Shown here one piece after another: positions 8,660-17,000 of a stretch of DNA of 51,798 nucleotides. Both the position numbers and the translations under genes were made by a program. Origin of the DNA: Actinomycetes bacterium (lineage in GTDB: Bacteria > Actinomycetota > Acidimicrobiia > Acidimicrobiales > Bog-793); assembly GCA_021829645.1 (NCBI GenBank), contig JAKBPI010000014.1, positions 1-51,798 of the forward strand, written 5' to 3'. The first letter of the stretch is position 1, and every line of letters begins with the position of its first letter. The notes beneath the pieces were generated by a model. That model made no database searches and was not told the origin of the DNA. It was given only the letters and a program-made list of their open reading frames with translations.

Positions 8660-9964
8660 ATGCACGAAATCATTTGTCCACACTGCCGAAAAGCGTTTAA
8701 AATAGATGAAGCCGGCTATGCCGATATTGTCAAACAGGTGCATGACCGGGAATTTGAGGAAGCACTTAAAAGACAACTTGAACTTGTCGAAAAAGAAAAG
8801 CAAACTGCAATTCAGCTTGCTGAAGTAGCAGTGTCTAGCAATTTCGAAAAAGAAGCATTTAAAAAAGAGGCTGAAATCGAACGCCTCAAAGAAGAATTGA
8901 AAGCAAGTGAAGCAGCTAAAAATACAGCTGTTGACCTTATGGAAGCCAAAGTAACAGCTTCACTCAAGGATGAAATTGTCAAGCGAAATGCTGAAATAGA
9001 ACAATTAAAGGCTCTCGTATCTTCGGGAGATCTAGAAAAAAGACTTGCTATCCAGGAAGCGCTTAGTGTTGTCGAGAAGGAGCGCGATGAGTTCAAAAGT
9101 AGACTTGAACAAGTGAAACTGGAAAAGGAATTATCAGAAAAGTCACTCAAGGAGAATTATGACACTCAATTGCGTGACAGGGATGAAGCAATAGAACGTC
9201 TTAGAGAAATGAAAGCAAAGTTATCAACCAAAATGGTTGGCGAAACTCTTGAGCAGCATTGTGAAATAGAATTCAATCGTCTTCGTGCCACGGCTTTCCC
9301 GCAAGCTTACTTTGAGAAAGATACTGATGTGAGAAGTGGAAGTAAAGGTGATTACATTTTTAGAGACTTTGACAATGATGGTACTGAATTTATTTCAATC
9401 ATGTTTGAGATGAAGAACGAAATCGATACTACGGCAACTAAGAAAAAGAACGAGGACTTTCTGAAAGAACTTGATAAAGATCGTAAGGAGAAGAATTGTG
9501 AGTATGCGATACTCGTCTCACTTCTTGAATCGGATAGCGAGCTTTATAATACGGGCATCGTTGACGTTTCGTATAAATACGAGAAGATGTATGTTATACG
9601 TCCACAGTTTTTTATTCCGATCATCACGCTACTACGCGATGCAGCCAAAAGCACAATTGCCTACCGTGCAGAACTTATAAAGGCCAAAGAGCAAAATATT
9701 GACATAACCAACTTTGAGCAAGAACTGGAAGATTTCAAAACCGGCTTTGCCAGAAATTTTGAATTGGCTTCGAGAAAGTTCAAGACTGCTATAGATGAGA
9801 TCGATAAGACTATAGACCACCTTCAAAAAACAAAAGAGGCTCTTCTCGGTTCGGAAAATAACTTGCGACTTGCCAACAGCAAGGCCGATGATTTATCAAT
9901 CAAGAAACTAACCAGAAGAAATCCAACCATGGCGGAAAAGTTTTCAGAATTGAAAACAGATTAA
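8660..9964 (+). CDS. DUF2130 (COG4487) coiled-coil protein
   Basis: A 434-residue protein of unknown function. It begins with a zinc-knuckle-like CPHC (residues 6-9) and a short globular part, then a long charged coiled coil (about residues 30-190), then the conserved DUF2130 core with [11 protein letters not shown], the [15 protein letters not shown] segment and the [10 protein letters not shown] strand, and a second helical tail. The family is widespread but its biochemical role is not established. The core may have a nuclease-like fold, which is only a suggestion. The ATG at 8660 is preferred over a TTG six bases upstream because AAGGGGA at 8646-8652 has ideal spacing to it. It is flanked by gaps and ends before a likely terminator, so it is monocistronic. 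Confidence 0.85.
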   Translation: MHEIICPHCRKAFKIDEAGYADIVKQVHDREFEEALKRQLELVEKEKQTAIQLAEVAVSSNFEKEAFKKEAEIERLKEELKASEAAKNTAVDLMEAKVTASLKDEIVKRNAEIEQLKALVSSGDLEKRLAIQEALSVVEKERDEFKSRLEQVKLEKELSEKSLKENYDTQLRDRDEAIERLREMKAKLSTKMVGETLEQHCEIEFNRLRATAFPQAYFEKDTDVRSGSKGDYIFRDFDNDGTEFISIMFEMKNEIDTTATKKKNEDFLKELDKDRKEKNCEYAILVSLLESDSELYNTGIVDVSYKYEKMYVIRPQFFIPIITLLRDAAKSTIAYRAELIKAKEQNIDITNFEQELEDFKTGFARNFELASRKFKTAIDEIDKTIDHLQKTKEALLGSENNLRLANSKADDLSIKKLTRRNPTMAEKFSELKTD

Positions 9965-10034
9965 ATCTAGCTCCATGGAAGGTATTTGATAGTTGCCTGA
10001 TTACTAAAAGCAAAGCGATTCCGTCTGTCTACTC

Positions 10035-10075
10035 TTGCCAATGGTTGTTTTTGGCAAAAAGTTTTTTATTTTATT
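10035..10075 (+). terminator. Intrinsic terminator after the DUF2130 gene
   Basis: TTGCCAA at 10035-10041 pairs with TTGGCAA at 10051-10057 over a nine-base loop, and a T-rich tail (10062-10075) follows after three A and a G. It lies 70 bases after the stop codon of the upstream gene, so it would end that transcript before the CBM2 gene. Confidence 0.6.
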
Positions 10076-10127
10076 GCACGATATATATCTATGTGTAAGA
10101 ATGAGCCTTGATATGGCAGATTACATA

Positions 10128-10156
10128 CTGACATCCAGATAAAGTAATAGTTTATT
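10128..10156 (+). promoter_or_regulatory. Candidate promoter of the CBM2 protein gene
   Basis: CTGACA at 10128-10133 (five of six to the -35 consensus) is separated by 17 bp from TTTATT at 10151-10156, a moderate -10. Transcription would start near 10163 and leave a leader of about 34 bases that contains AGGGAG at 10181-10186, well placed for the ATG at 10197. Confidence 0.4.
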
Positions 10157-10196
10157 TTAGACCTGCGGGTCATGTTCAAAAGGGAGTGTATCTTTC

Positions 10197-12017
10197 ATGA
10201 GGCATATTGCAGCGGGTTTTAGTAGCAAACTAGGGCGACTAACGTCAATATTGGCTATTATGCTAGCAACAATTGCAGTTATCGCATCTTCGCTTATAGT
10301 GGAGGTCTCTAATACAGCAGAGGCATCCAGTAACTCTGGAGTTTCAACACCTACAACCACTGGTACATGTGATGTAGTAATGGCTATTACAAGTCAGTGG
10401 ACAACCGGTGCCAGCTCAGGAGGCTTTACAGCCAACGTAACAGTTAGCAACAATTCAGGAATAGCTCTGAATGCTTGGTCGGTAGGTTGGAGATGGCCTT
10501 CGGGTCAGACAGTAACTGATTCATGGAATGCAGTAATTACTCAAACCTCATCACTTGCTATAGCCAACAACCAAACCATAAGCATATCCGGTGATGCACC
10601 TATTCTGGTTGGACAACCAATACCTGCTCACTCAGCAGAGACATTCGGTTTGGAAGGTACATGGACAGGTTCTAACACAGTACCTACGTCATTTACCCTA
10701 AATGGCCAACCCTGTGGCGTAACAACATCTACTACAGCTGCACCTACTACCACAACGACGGCTGCACCTACAACAACGACGGCTGCACCTACAACAACGA
10801 CAGCTGCACCTACCACAACAACAGCTGCTCCTACCACCACAACAGCTGCTCCTACCACAACGACGGCTGCACCTACAACAACAACAACGGCTGCACCTAC
10901 AACAACGACGGCTGCACCTACAACAACGACGGCTGCACCTACCACAACGACGGCTGCACCTACTACCACAACGACGGCTGCACCTACAACAACGACGGCT
11001 GCACCTACAACAACGACAGCTGCTCCTACCACAACTACAGCTGCACCTGTGACAACTTCTTCTTGTGGTGTAACAATGACCATTTCAAGCCAGTGGGCCG
11101 GAGGATTCACTGCCAACGTGACAGTTGACAACAACACTTCATCTAACTGGTCATCTTGGACCGTAGGATTCAACCTGTCTTCAGGTGCTGCTATAACCAA
11201 CTCATGGAGTGCTATGATTACAACATCCGGCTCTTCGGTTACTGCTGCAAATGAAAGCTACAACGGTTCACTTGCAGCCGGTCAATCTACATCGTTTGGC
11301 TTCCAGGGTACTGACACAGGTACTATTTCACCTGCAACGTCATTTACCCTAAATGGTCAACCCTGTGGATCCACAACGAATACTCAGGTACCTACGAATT
11401 CAGGTACCAACACAACACAGACTTCTGTGACATCGACTACAGCTGCTCCTACAACTACAACAGGCGTTCCCACTACTGTTCTCTGTTATAATGACGTTGT
11501 ACTGCAATTCTGCTACACGGTTCCTATTTCGGAAGTGAATACATTTGTACCTCAGTTGCCAATACCTCTTCCCAGCAATTCGGGTACGACCACCACTACA
11601 GCTACAACCACTACAGCTGCTCCTACCACAACGACAGCTGCACCCACTACCACGACGACAACATCTACTTCCACCACAACCACGACTGCCTTAGCGACTA
11701 CAACGACATTAGCTACAGAAAGTACTAGTTGCTCAGCTACAATGACTATTACTGATCAGTGGGCCGGAGGATTCACTGCCAACGTGACAGTAAGTGCCGG
11801 TTCATCTGCTCTGTCATCTTGGACAGTAGGATTCAACCTGCCTTCAGGTGCTGCTATAACCAACTCATGGAGTGCCGTGATTACAACATCCGGTTCTTCG
11901 GTTACAGCTACAAATGAAAGCTACAACGGTTCACTTGCAGCCGGTCAATCTACATCGTTTGGCTTCCAGGGTACTGACACAGGTACTATTTCACCTGCAA
12001 CAGTGAGCTGCGCGTAA
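10197..12017 (+). CDS. Secreted protein with three CBM2 domains and Thr-rich linkers
   Basis: A 606-residue protein. A signal peptide (about residues 1-45; hydrophobic ILAIMLATIAVIASSLIV) is followed by three carbohydrate-binding modules of family 2: about 10369-10719, 11065-11373 and 11731-12014. Each opens and closes with Cys and keeps the three Trp contexts (QW, WTVGF or WSVGW, SWSA) that in CBM2 form the flat binding face for cellulose or chitin. Domains 1 and 2 are joined by about fifteen TTTTAAP-type repeats. Domains 2 and 3 are joined by a segment holding two extra Cys (about 11482-11514), FVPQLPIPLP and another Thr-rich stretch. No catalytic domain is present. The start ATG has AGGGAG eleven bases before it. 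The role is inferred: polymer attachment, a secreted helper of cellulases, or a cell-surface adhesin. Confidence 0.85.
   Translation: MRHIAAGFSSKLGRLTSILAIMLATIAVIASSLIVEVSNTAEASSNSGVSTPTTTGTCDVVMAITSQWTTGASSGGFTANVTVSNNSGIALNAWSVGWRWPSGQTVTDSWNAVITQTSSLAIANNQTISISGDAPILVGQPIPAHSAETFGLEGTWTGSNTVPTSFTLNGQPCGVTTSTTAAPTTTTTAAPTTTTAAPTTTTAAPTTTTAAPTTTTAAPTTTTAAPTTTTTAAPTTTTAAPTTTTAAPTTTTAAPTTTTTAAPTTTTAAPTTTTAAPTTTTAAPVTTSSCGVTMTISSQWAGGFTANVTVDNNTSSNWSSWTVGFNLSSGAAITNSWSAMITTSGSSVTAANESYNGSLAAGQSTSFGFQGTDTGTISPATSFTLNGQPCGSTTNTQVPTNSGTNTTQTSVTSTTAAPTTTTGVPTTVLCYNDVVLQFCYTVPISEVNTFVPQLPIPLPSNSGTTTTTATTTTAAPTTTTAAPTTTTTTSTSTTTTTALATTTTLATESTSCSATMTITDQWAGGFTANVTVSAGSSALSSWTVGFNLPSGAAITNSWSAVITTSGSSVTATNESYNGSLAAGQSTSFGFQGTDTGTISPATVSCA
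10726..11048 (+). repeat. Short tandem repeats encoding the TTTTAAP linker
   Basis: About fifteen units of 21 or 24 bases, typically ACAACGACGGCTGCACCT with one or two extra Thr codons, encode the linker between the first two CBM2 domains. Units with four and with five Thr alternate irregularly. Such arrays change length readily by slippage without breaking the frame, because both unit sizes are multiples of three. The opposite strand is open too, but only as an artefact of the repeat. Confidence 0.85.
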
Positions 12018-12057
12018 ATGGTATACAACCATATGTAGTAAAGTTTACAACGTGTGC

Positions 12058-12101
12058 CAACATGTAGAGCCACTTGATTTTAAGCAGTTCTACATGTTTG
12101 G
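12058..12101 (+). terminator. Long hairpin after the CBM2 gene, possible U-less terminator
   Basis: CCAACATGTAGA at 12057-12068 is nearly perfectly complementary to TCTACATGTTTGG at 12089-12101, giving about twelve pairs with one bulged T and a 20-base loop. It lies about 40 bases after the stop codon. The run of T after the stem is short, so it would have to act as a poorly tailed terminator of the kind proposed for Actinobacteria, or as an mRNA-stabilising 3' hairpin. Confidence 0.45.
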
Positions 12102-12144
12102 TCTGGAAACGCTGAATCTAAATCATATTGCACATTCTGATACT

Positions 12145-12172
12145 TTGTGTAAGCGTGATAAAGCTGTATAAT
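12145..12172 (+). promoter_or_regulatory. Promoter with consensus -10, leaderless start
   Basis: TATAAT at 12167-12172 is a perfect -10 box; TTGTGT at 12145-12150 is a weak -35 at 16 bp. The expected transcription start at about 12179 practically coincides with the ATG at 12180, and no Shine-Dalgarno sequence is present, so the mRNA is probably leaderless. Confidence 0.55.
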
Positions 12173-12179
12173 ATGGCTG

Positions 12180-12623
12180 ATGATAGACGGTAGCGAGTAT
12201 TTGCCAAGTACTTACGATTGGGTTCGTGAACAAGTAGATAATTATGAGGGCTCCAATGGGAGAGAAGGAACCACTTTACGTGATACCGGTCTACCTGTAA
12301 TCATTATTACGATGCGTGGTAGGAAGTCTCGAAAAATAAGAAAATCTCCTGTTATGCGAGTCGAATATGCTCACCAGTATGCTCTAGTGGCATCAAAAGG
12401 AGGTAGCGACCATCATCCTGACTGGTACTATAACCTTTTGTCGGATCCAACCGAGGTGTATATTCAAGATGGTGCAAATAAATTTCCTGTCACCATCAGA
12501 GAGCTTTCTGGTGATGAACGTACCATATGGTGGAATAGAGCTGTTACGGCCTATTCTCCTTATGCAGATTACCAAAGCAAAACCACAAGACTTATACCTG
12601 TTATCTTGGCCACTCCTCACTAG
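12180..12623 (+). CDS. Deazaflavin (F420)-dependent nitroreductase-family protein
   Basis: A 147-residue protein of the Ddn/DUF385 family, split-barrel proteins that bind the reduced deazaflavin cofactor F420 and reduce various substrates. The family signature TMRGRKSRKIRKSPVMRVE-type segment lies at about residues 44-62, followed by YALVASKGGSDHHPDWYYNL and EVYIQDG. The family fold and segment order are clear, but the physiological substrate is not known. The ATG at 12180 is supported by the adjacent promoter and by motif spacing. An ATG at 12173 is in another frame and runs into a stop at once. The family is concentrated in F420-making Actinobacteria, which supports the assigned lineage. 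Confidence 0.85.
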   Translation: MIDGSEYLPSTYDWVREQVDNYEGSNGREGTTLRDTGLPVIIITMRGRKSRKIRKSPVMRVEYAHQYALVASKGGSDHHPDWYYNLLSDPTEVYIQDGANKFPVTIRELSGDERTIWWNRAVTAYSPYADYQSKTTRLIPVILATPH

Positions 12624-12805
12624 CGGCAAAATATAGTAGAATATTGCTATTGAACCAATTCTGATGTATGTACATATGTCACTAAAATTCAAATTTCTTT
12701 AATACAGGATCTCGTTGCTATGTCCCGATATCGGTAGCAGCCTTTTTATGAGCCATGTATGAGAAGCAAGAGTTGTATCGTGTGTAAATAAATCTTGGTG
12801 GTTGT

Positions 12806-13747
12806 ATGCTTATAAAGTTTGACAAAATACAGAAAAAGTTTAGAACAATTGCGATTATTGTTGCCGTAATAAAAAAATGCAACGATGACCAAGCAAATTT
12901 GTTTGTTATTCTGCTTGGCTGGTATAGTTTTATGTCTATTTACCCATTGCTGTTGATTCTGGTGACAGCACTTAATTTGATAGGGGAAAAATCTTTAGGG
13001 GTGCATATTGTTAGTTTAGTAGACCGTTTTCCTGTGATCGGTAGGCAATTCGGATCGGCGGAAAACAACAAAAGACTTTCCGGGAGCATTTTGGCACTTG
13101 TAGTAGGAGTCATCTCTTTAACTTACGGTTCTCTTGGGGTTGCCAGGTCTTTGCAGAAAAGTCTCTTTCATATGTGGAATATTCCAAGAACATATAAAGG
13201 TTCTTTGGTGTTTAGACTTTATCGCAACATTTTAACTATTTTTGTTTTAGGTGTGGTCTTTTTATTGAATTCTGTTGCAGCTTCATTTTCACTAGGAACA
13301 TCAATACATATCTTGATTGCCATACCTTCTTTACTAGCAATTATCATTGTTAATGTTTATGCATATCATTTGGTTTTCTCTTTACAAAATCCAGAAGGCA
13401 TATTGGTAGGTAGCAACTGGCCCGGCTCAATCGCAGCAGGGCTCCTTTTCACGGCGATGACGACGATCGGAGCAAGCCTTGTGTGGCATGAACTTATTCA
13501 CTCTTCGGAGACCTACGGAGCTTTTTCTCAGGTAATAGGTGTTATAGTATTTCTACTTATTATTGCAAAAATTACAGTATATGCATCTGAACTCAATTGT
13601 GTATTAGCTCAAAATCTTTTCCCGAGGTCTATCACAAAAAAGTCTTTAACCGCAGCTGATAAAAAAGTTTATGAGCTTCTAATTTTAGAGCAACAAATGG
13701 ATCCAAAGCAAAAGATAGATATTACTTACCCTTTGTCCGACTCTTAA
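12806..13747 (+). CDS. YihY/BrkB-family inner membrane protein
   Basis: A 313-residue polytopic protein. It starts with an amphipathic basic segment and has about six hydrophobic helices, with NLFVILLGWYSFMSIYPLLLIL as the characteristic first membrane segment, then SLTYGSLGVARSLQKSLFHMWNIPR, the most conserved block of the YihY/BrkB family. The C-terminus is hydrophilic. The family was once called ribonuclease BN in error; its function remains unclear. The ATG at 12806 has only a weak GGTGG upstream. It is flanked by gaps on both sides and is visibly A+T-rich compared with lexA or alaS regions. Confidence 0.8.
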   Translation: MLIKFDKIQKKFRTIAIIVAVIKKCNDDQANLFVILLGWYSFMSIYPLLLILVTALNLIGEKSLGVHIVSLVDRFPVIGRQFGSAENNKRLSGSILALVVGVISLTYGSLGVARSLQKSLFHMWNIPRTYKGSLVFRLYRNILTIFVLGVVFLLNSVAASFSLGTSIHILIAIPSLLAIIIVNVYAYHLVFSLQNPEGILVGSNWPGSIAAGLLFTAMTTIGASLVWHELIHSSETYGAFSQVIGVIVFLLIIAKITVYASELNCVLAQNLFPRSITKKSLTAADKKVYELLILEQQMDPKQKIDITYPLSDS

Positions 13748-14039
13748 TTATTCAAGCATTTGCTTGTGAAAAATTGATGTGTTGAAGTCGTTTTCCGAAC
13801 TTTCTTTTAGACGACGTCGCTTATAAAAAAAAACTTTTTATGAATTGTTCCAAGTATGAATCTTGTCATAGTTTTGGCCATGTTCTATTTCTGGCTACGT
13901 ATTGACTGCCGCCGGAAAAAGACGAATTAATCAGGTTGGGATGCCGGCTATCTTGGTATGGAGAGACGTTGTCATCTTTCAAGTGTGCCGGGGAGATAAT
14001 ACCAATTTCCTTTTAGTCGTATATGAGTTATAAAATCTG

Positions 14040-16109
14040 ATGAGCCATATAAGTTGGTATCGTATGTCTATGTCTAAAAACTATTCTGTTATTCCCGCGA
14101 TGCTCACAGCCAACATTGGCTCACACGCACAATTATGTGCTGCCAAAGGGGCACTTATTTGGCTGGAGCGAGACTTAGAACGACAGGGGAAGTACAATGT
14201 CTTTTTTAGCCCCACAAAAGGTTTGAGTTTTTTTGAAAAGACATTTTCAGGTATCGGACTCTTACCAGCAGAATATGCGGTTGGCACTAGAGTTCATGAA
14301 TACGGCGGGCAGGCAATATATCTTGAGTTATTAGACTCTGATGGGGAAAAATATGATAAGTATGTGGTGATCTTTTCTTCTATATCAGATCAAAGACTGT
14401 ACGCTATAAATATTTTTTGCACCTCGAATGAAGAGCAGCCAACCGTAGTAAATTGCGGTGAAGAAACTTTTGTGAATCGTAAAAGCATTACAGGTCATGA
14501 TGTCTATTGGACAGACCCGCTTCCTTTGACCCCATTGAATGATTCTTCTGTAGAGTACAGATTTGCTTGCCCTGTGCTACATGGAGATAGTGGGTATCTT
14601 TTTGCCGTATGCGAAAAGCATGAGACTGGGGAAAACGCCAATGTATCAAATTTTGTGGTAGCTATGCCTATTGATGGTTCTGCTGCTATTGACAAAGAGA
14701 AAATGTCTATCGTAGAGGAAGGTAGTGACTTTTATGCGTTTTTGACAATTTCTAAGACCGGAAAGTATCTATCTTATATCGCATGGGATCATCCTGATAT
14801 GCCGTGGGATCACACTTGGCTTATCACAAACCAAATTGAAATTACCAGTAACGGAATAATGGCAAAAAGCTTATACAGATTACATCAAGAAGATTGTTCA
14901 ATAACACAACCTTTATATGGAAGTGGGGATACTCTGTTTTGTATTTCTGATATCTCTGGTTGGACCAATTTATATTGTGTCGTAAGCGATGGAGGATCGC
15001 ACCAATTACGACCTATATGTAAAAATGAATCAGAATTTGCCAAACCAGACTGGGTTATAGGAAAATATAGTTATGCCGAGTGTGGCAATAACCAAATTCT
15101 TGCTGTTTACACGAAAGAGAACGTTGACTGTTTATTGCTCATTGATACAGATACAGGGACAAGGAGATTGCTTGATTTACCTTACACTCAGCTAGATTGG
15201 CTGAGTGCCAACGATGGGGTGCTTTACTTTACGGCTGCCTCTCCTTATGATCCTCCGCTGTTGTGTGCATTGCGTATAAGTGATGGAGCCATCCAACATA
15301 CTTTGCAAAAAAAGCCGATGAAGAAAGACTTAATTGCTACGAGTGCGCATTATGAGTTCGGTGTTTACGATAAAAGTACAGTTCATGCACTAATCTATAA
15401 ACCTTTATCGGATAGCAGTCAGGAGACTTTGCCGCCGTTGTTGATCAATGTCCATGGAGGACCGACTGGATCCATAAGCAATTCCTTTGATATCTCTAAG
15501 CAGTTTTGGACTAGCCGAGGTTTTATGGTAGCCGACCTAGATTTTAGGGGCAGTACCGGACACGGTAGAAGCTACAGAAAGCAACTAAAATGGGGAGAAA
15601 CAGATGCAGAAGACGCTATTGCTTTAGCTCTTGCGTTGTGTCAAGACGGGTTGGTTGATGAAAAGAAAATATTTATAAGGGGAAAAAGTTCAGGCGGTTT
15701 TACCGTTCTCTCAGCCATGGCAAAATCAGATATCTTTGCAGGAGGAGTCAGCTACTACGGTGTTTACGATCCGCTTTCTTTGACTACAAATACCCACAAA
15801 TTTGAAAGTCATTATTTTGAAAGCTTGATTGGCAAGCTACCCGGATCCGAAGCACTTTATCGAGAACGATCTATCATCAGTAAGGTTTCCTCAATTAAAA
15901 GTCCGGTCTTACTATTTCATGGTTTGAATGATCCTGTCGTGCCAATAAGTCAAACGATTAGTCTTGCTACCTCTCTTTATCGAGAAGGCATGAATTGTCA
16001 ATTATTTACGTTTGAAAGCGAAGGACACGGCTTTAGAGGTGGCGCTACAGTACAATTTTGCCATATAGCCGAATGGAGATTCTATCAGTCGATCTCAAGG
16101 GAGAGATGA
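14040..16109 (+). CDS. S9 family (prolyl oligopeptidase-type) peptidase
   Basis: A 689-residue two-domain serine peptidase. Residues about 1-400 form the beta-propeller that limits access to short peptides. Residues about 420-689 form the alpha/beta-hydrolase domain with an HGGPTGS oxyanion segment. The catalytic triad is visible: Ser550 in GKSSGG, Asp631 in GLNDPVVP and His663 in EGHGF. There is no signal peptide, so it should cleave peptides in the cytosol; the substrate is unknown. Two ATG codons, at 14040 and 14064, could start the protein and no strong ribosome binding site decides. It is monocistronic and A+T-rich like the preceding gene. Confidence 0.9.
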   Translation: MSHISWYRMSMSKNYSVIPAMLTANIGSHAQLCAAKGALIWLERDLERQGKYNVFFSPTKGLSFFEKTFSGIGLLPAEYAVGTRVHEYGGQAIYLELLDSDGEKYDKYVVIFSSISDQRLYAINIFCTSNEEQPTVVNCGEETFVNRKSITGHDVYWTDPLPLTPLNDSSVEYRFACPVLHGDSGYLFAVCEKHETGENANVSNFVVAMPIDGSAAIDKEKMSIVEEGSDFYAFLTISKTGKYLSYIAWDHPDMPWDHTWLITNQIEITSNGIMAKSLYRLHQEDCSITQPLYGSGDTLFCISDISGWTNLYCVVSDGGSHQLRPICKNESEFAKPDWVIGKYSYAECGNNQILAVYTKENVDCLLLIDTDTGTRRLLDLPYTQLDWLSANDGVLYFTAASPYDPPLLCALRISDGAIQHTLQKKPMKKDLIATSAHYEFGVYDKSTVHALIYKPLSDSSQETLPPLLINVHGGPTGSISNSFDISKQFWTSRGFMVADLDFRGSTGHGRSYRKQLKWGETDAEDAIALALALCQDGLVDEKKIFIRGKSSGGFTVLSAMAKSDIFAGGVSYYGVYDPLSLTTNTHKFESHYFESLIGKLPGSEALYRERSIISKVSSIKSPVLLFHGLNDPVVPISQTISLATSLYREGMNCQLFTFESEGHGFRGGATVQFCHIAEWRFYQSISRER

Positions 16110-16170
16110 GAGCACTGGCGTCGAATACCGGATTGGAATAGAAACAGATTCTCTGTGATCGTCTATGGAT

Positions 16171-16800
16171 TTACAACTGCCTAAATACGGAGACCACTTT
16201 TCCATAAAGAGTTACTTCACTTGGATTAAAAATCATTTCTGCATACTCAGGGTTGGAAGGTAGCAGAATAATTTTACTACCGCTCTTGCGTAATGTTTTT
16301 ACTGTTGCTTCGTCACCAGGAATGCCTGCAACCACGATATCCCCACTGTGCACCTCAACGTCTTGTCTTATTATCAGGAGATCGCCGGGGAAAATTCCGC
16401 TGCCCGTCATGGACTCACCTCGTACACGCAACATAAAGTGGATTCCGTTACCGAGAAGGTTTTTAGGTAGCTGATATGTCTCTTCGATATTTTCTTGGGC
16501 CAAAACTCCCACACCGGCAGCAACGCTTCCTACAAGCGGGACATCCACAAAGTATTGATTTTCGCTTTGTGCTTTTTCGCTTTCTTCTAATTTGATCCCC
16601 ATAGCTCGAGGCTTTGTCGGGTCTCTAAATAGGTAACCGTCTTCTTGTAGCACCTTGAGGTGGGAATGGACAGTTGATGTTGAGCTGAGACCAACGGCAT
16701 CTCCTATTTCGCGCACTGAAGGGGGATAACCGCGTGACTGAATCTCTTTGGCTATAAAGTTAAGAATTTCCTTACGCTTGGTTGTTAGGTTGCGTTCCAT
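16171..16800 (-). CDS. lexA: LexA repressor / SOS autoprotease
   Basis: Represses SOS genes and cleaves itself when RecA filaments form after DNA damage. The protein has 209 residues. The N-terminal winged helix (about 1-70) contains PPSVREIGDAVGLSSTSTVHSHL, the operator-reading helix region. The self-cleavage site is Ala95-Gly96 in SVAAGVG, and the catalytic dyad is Ser130 (RGESM) and Lys168 (EATVKTL). On the coding strand a TATAAT box (16817-16822) and AAAGGAC (16806-16812) precede the ATG. Three LexA boxes lie further upstream, shared with the divergent gene, so autoregulation is likely. Confidence 0.97.
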   Translation of the reverse strand: MERNLTTKRKEILNFIAKEIQSRGYPPSVREIGDAVGLSSTSTVHSHLKVLQEDGYLFRDPTKPRAMGIKLEESEKAQSENQYFVDVPLVGSVAAGVGVLAQENIEETYQLPKNLLGNGIHFMLRVRGESMTGSGIFPGDLLIIRQDVEVHSGDIVVAGIPGDEATVKTLRKSGSKIILLPSNPEYAEMIFNPSEVTLYGKVVSVFRQL

Positions 16801-16893
16801 CGTATGTCCTTTGTGAATTATAAAAAGTAGCTTCTATTCAAAAAGCTCTTTTTGATGTTACGGATAGTAAGCATACCAGGATTCTGTAAAAAG

Positions 16894-16907
16894 CAAACGT
16901 ATGTTCT
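16894..16907. promoter_or_regulatory. LexA box 1, degenerate
   Basis: CAAACGTATGTTCT matches the actinobacterial/Firmicutes consensus CGAAC-N4-GTTCG at eight of ten fixed positions, with one error in each half. It is the box nearest to lexA in the intergenic cluster. Confidence 0.55.
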
Positions 16908-16908
16908 A

Positions 16909-16922
16909 AGAATATATGTTCG
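16909..16922. promoter_or_regulatory. LexA box 2, one perfect half-site
   Basis: AGAATATATGTTCG has a perfect GTTCG half and an AGAAT half, eight of ten fixed positions. It starts two bases after box 1, so two LexA dimers could bind side by side. Confidence 0.6.
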
Positions 16923-16939
16923 ATAAAGTAAATTAAAAG

Positions 16940-16953
16940 CGAACATATGTTCG
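16940..16953. promoter_or_regulatory. LexA box 3, perfect palindrome
   Basis: CGAACATATGTTCG is a perfect 14-base palindrome and a perfect consensus LexA operator. It ends 47 bases before the GTG of the rightward gene and directly precedes TAATAT (16955-16960), a possible -10 box, so bound LexA would block that promoter. Confidence 0.9.
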
Positions 16954-17000
16954 ATTAATATGCTAAGCTGACTGATGAACAGCGAATCAGGAGGTATCAA

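Noticed and set aside
10628-11200. Antisense frame with VVVVGAA repeats opposite the CBM2 linker
   Set aside because: It is the reverse reading of the Thr/Ala/Pro repeats; it has no ribosome binding site or signal peptide.
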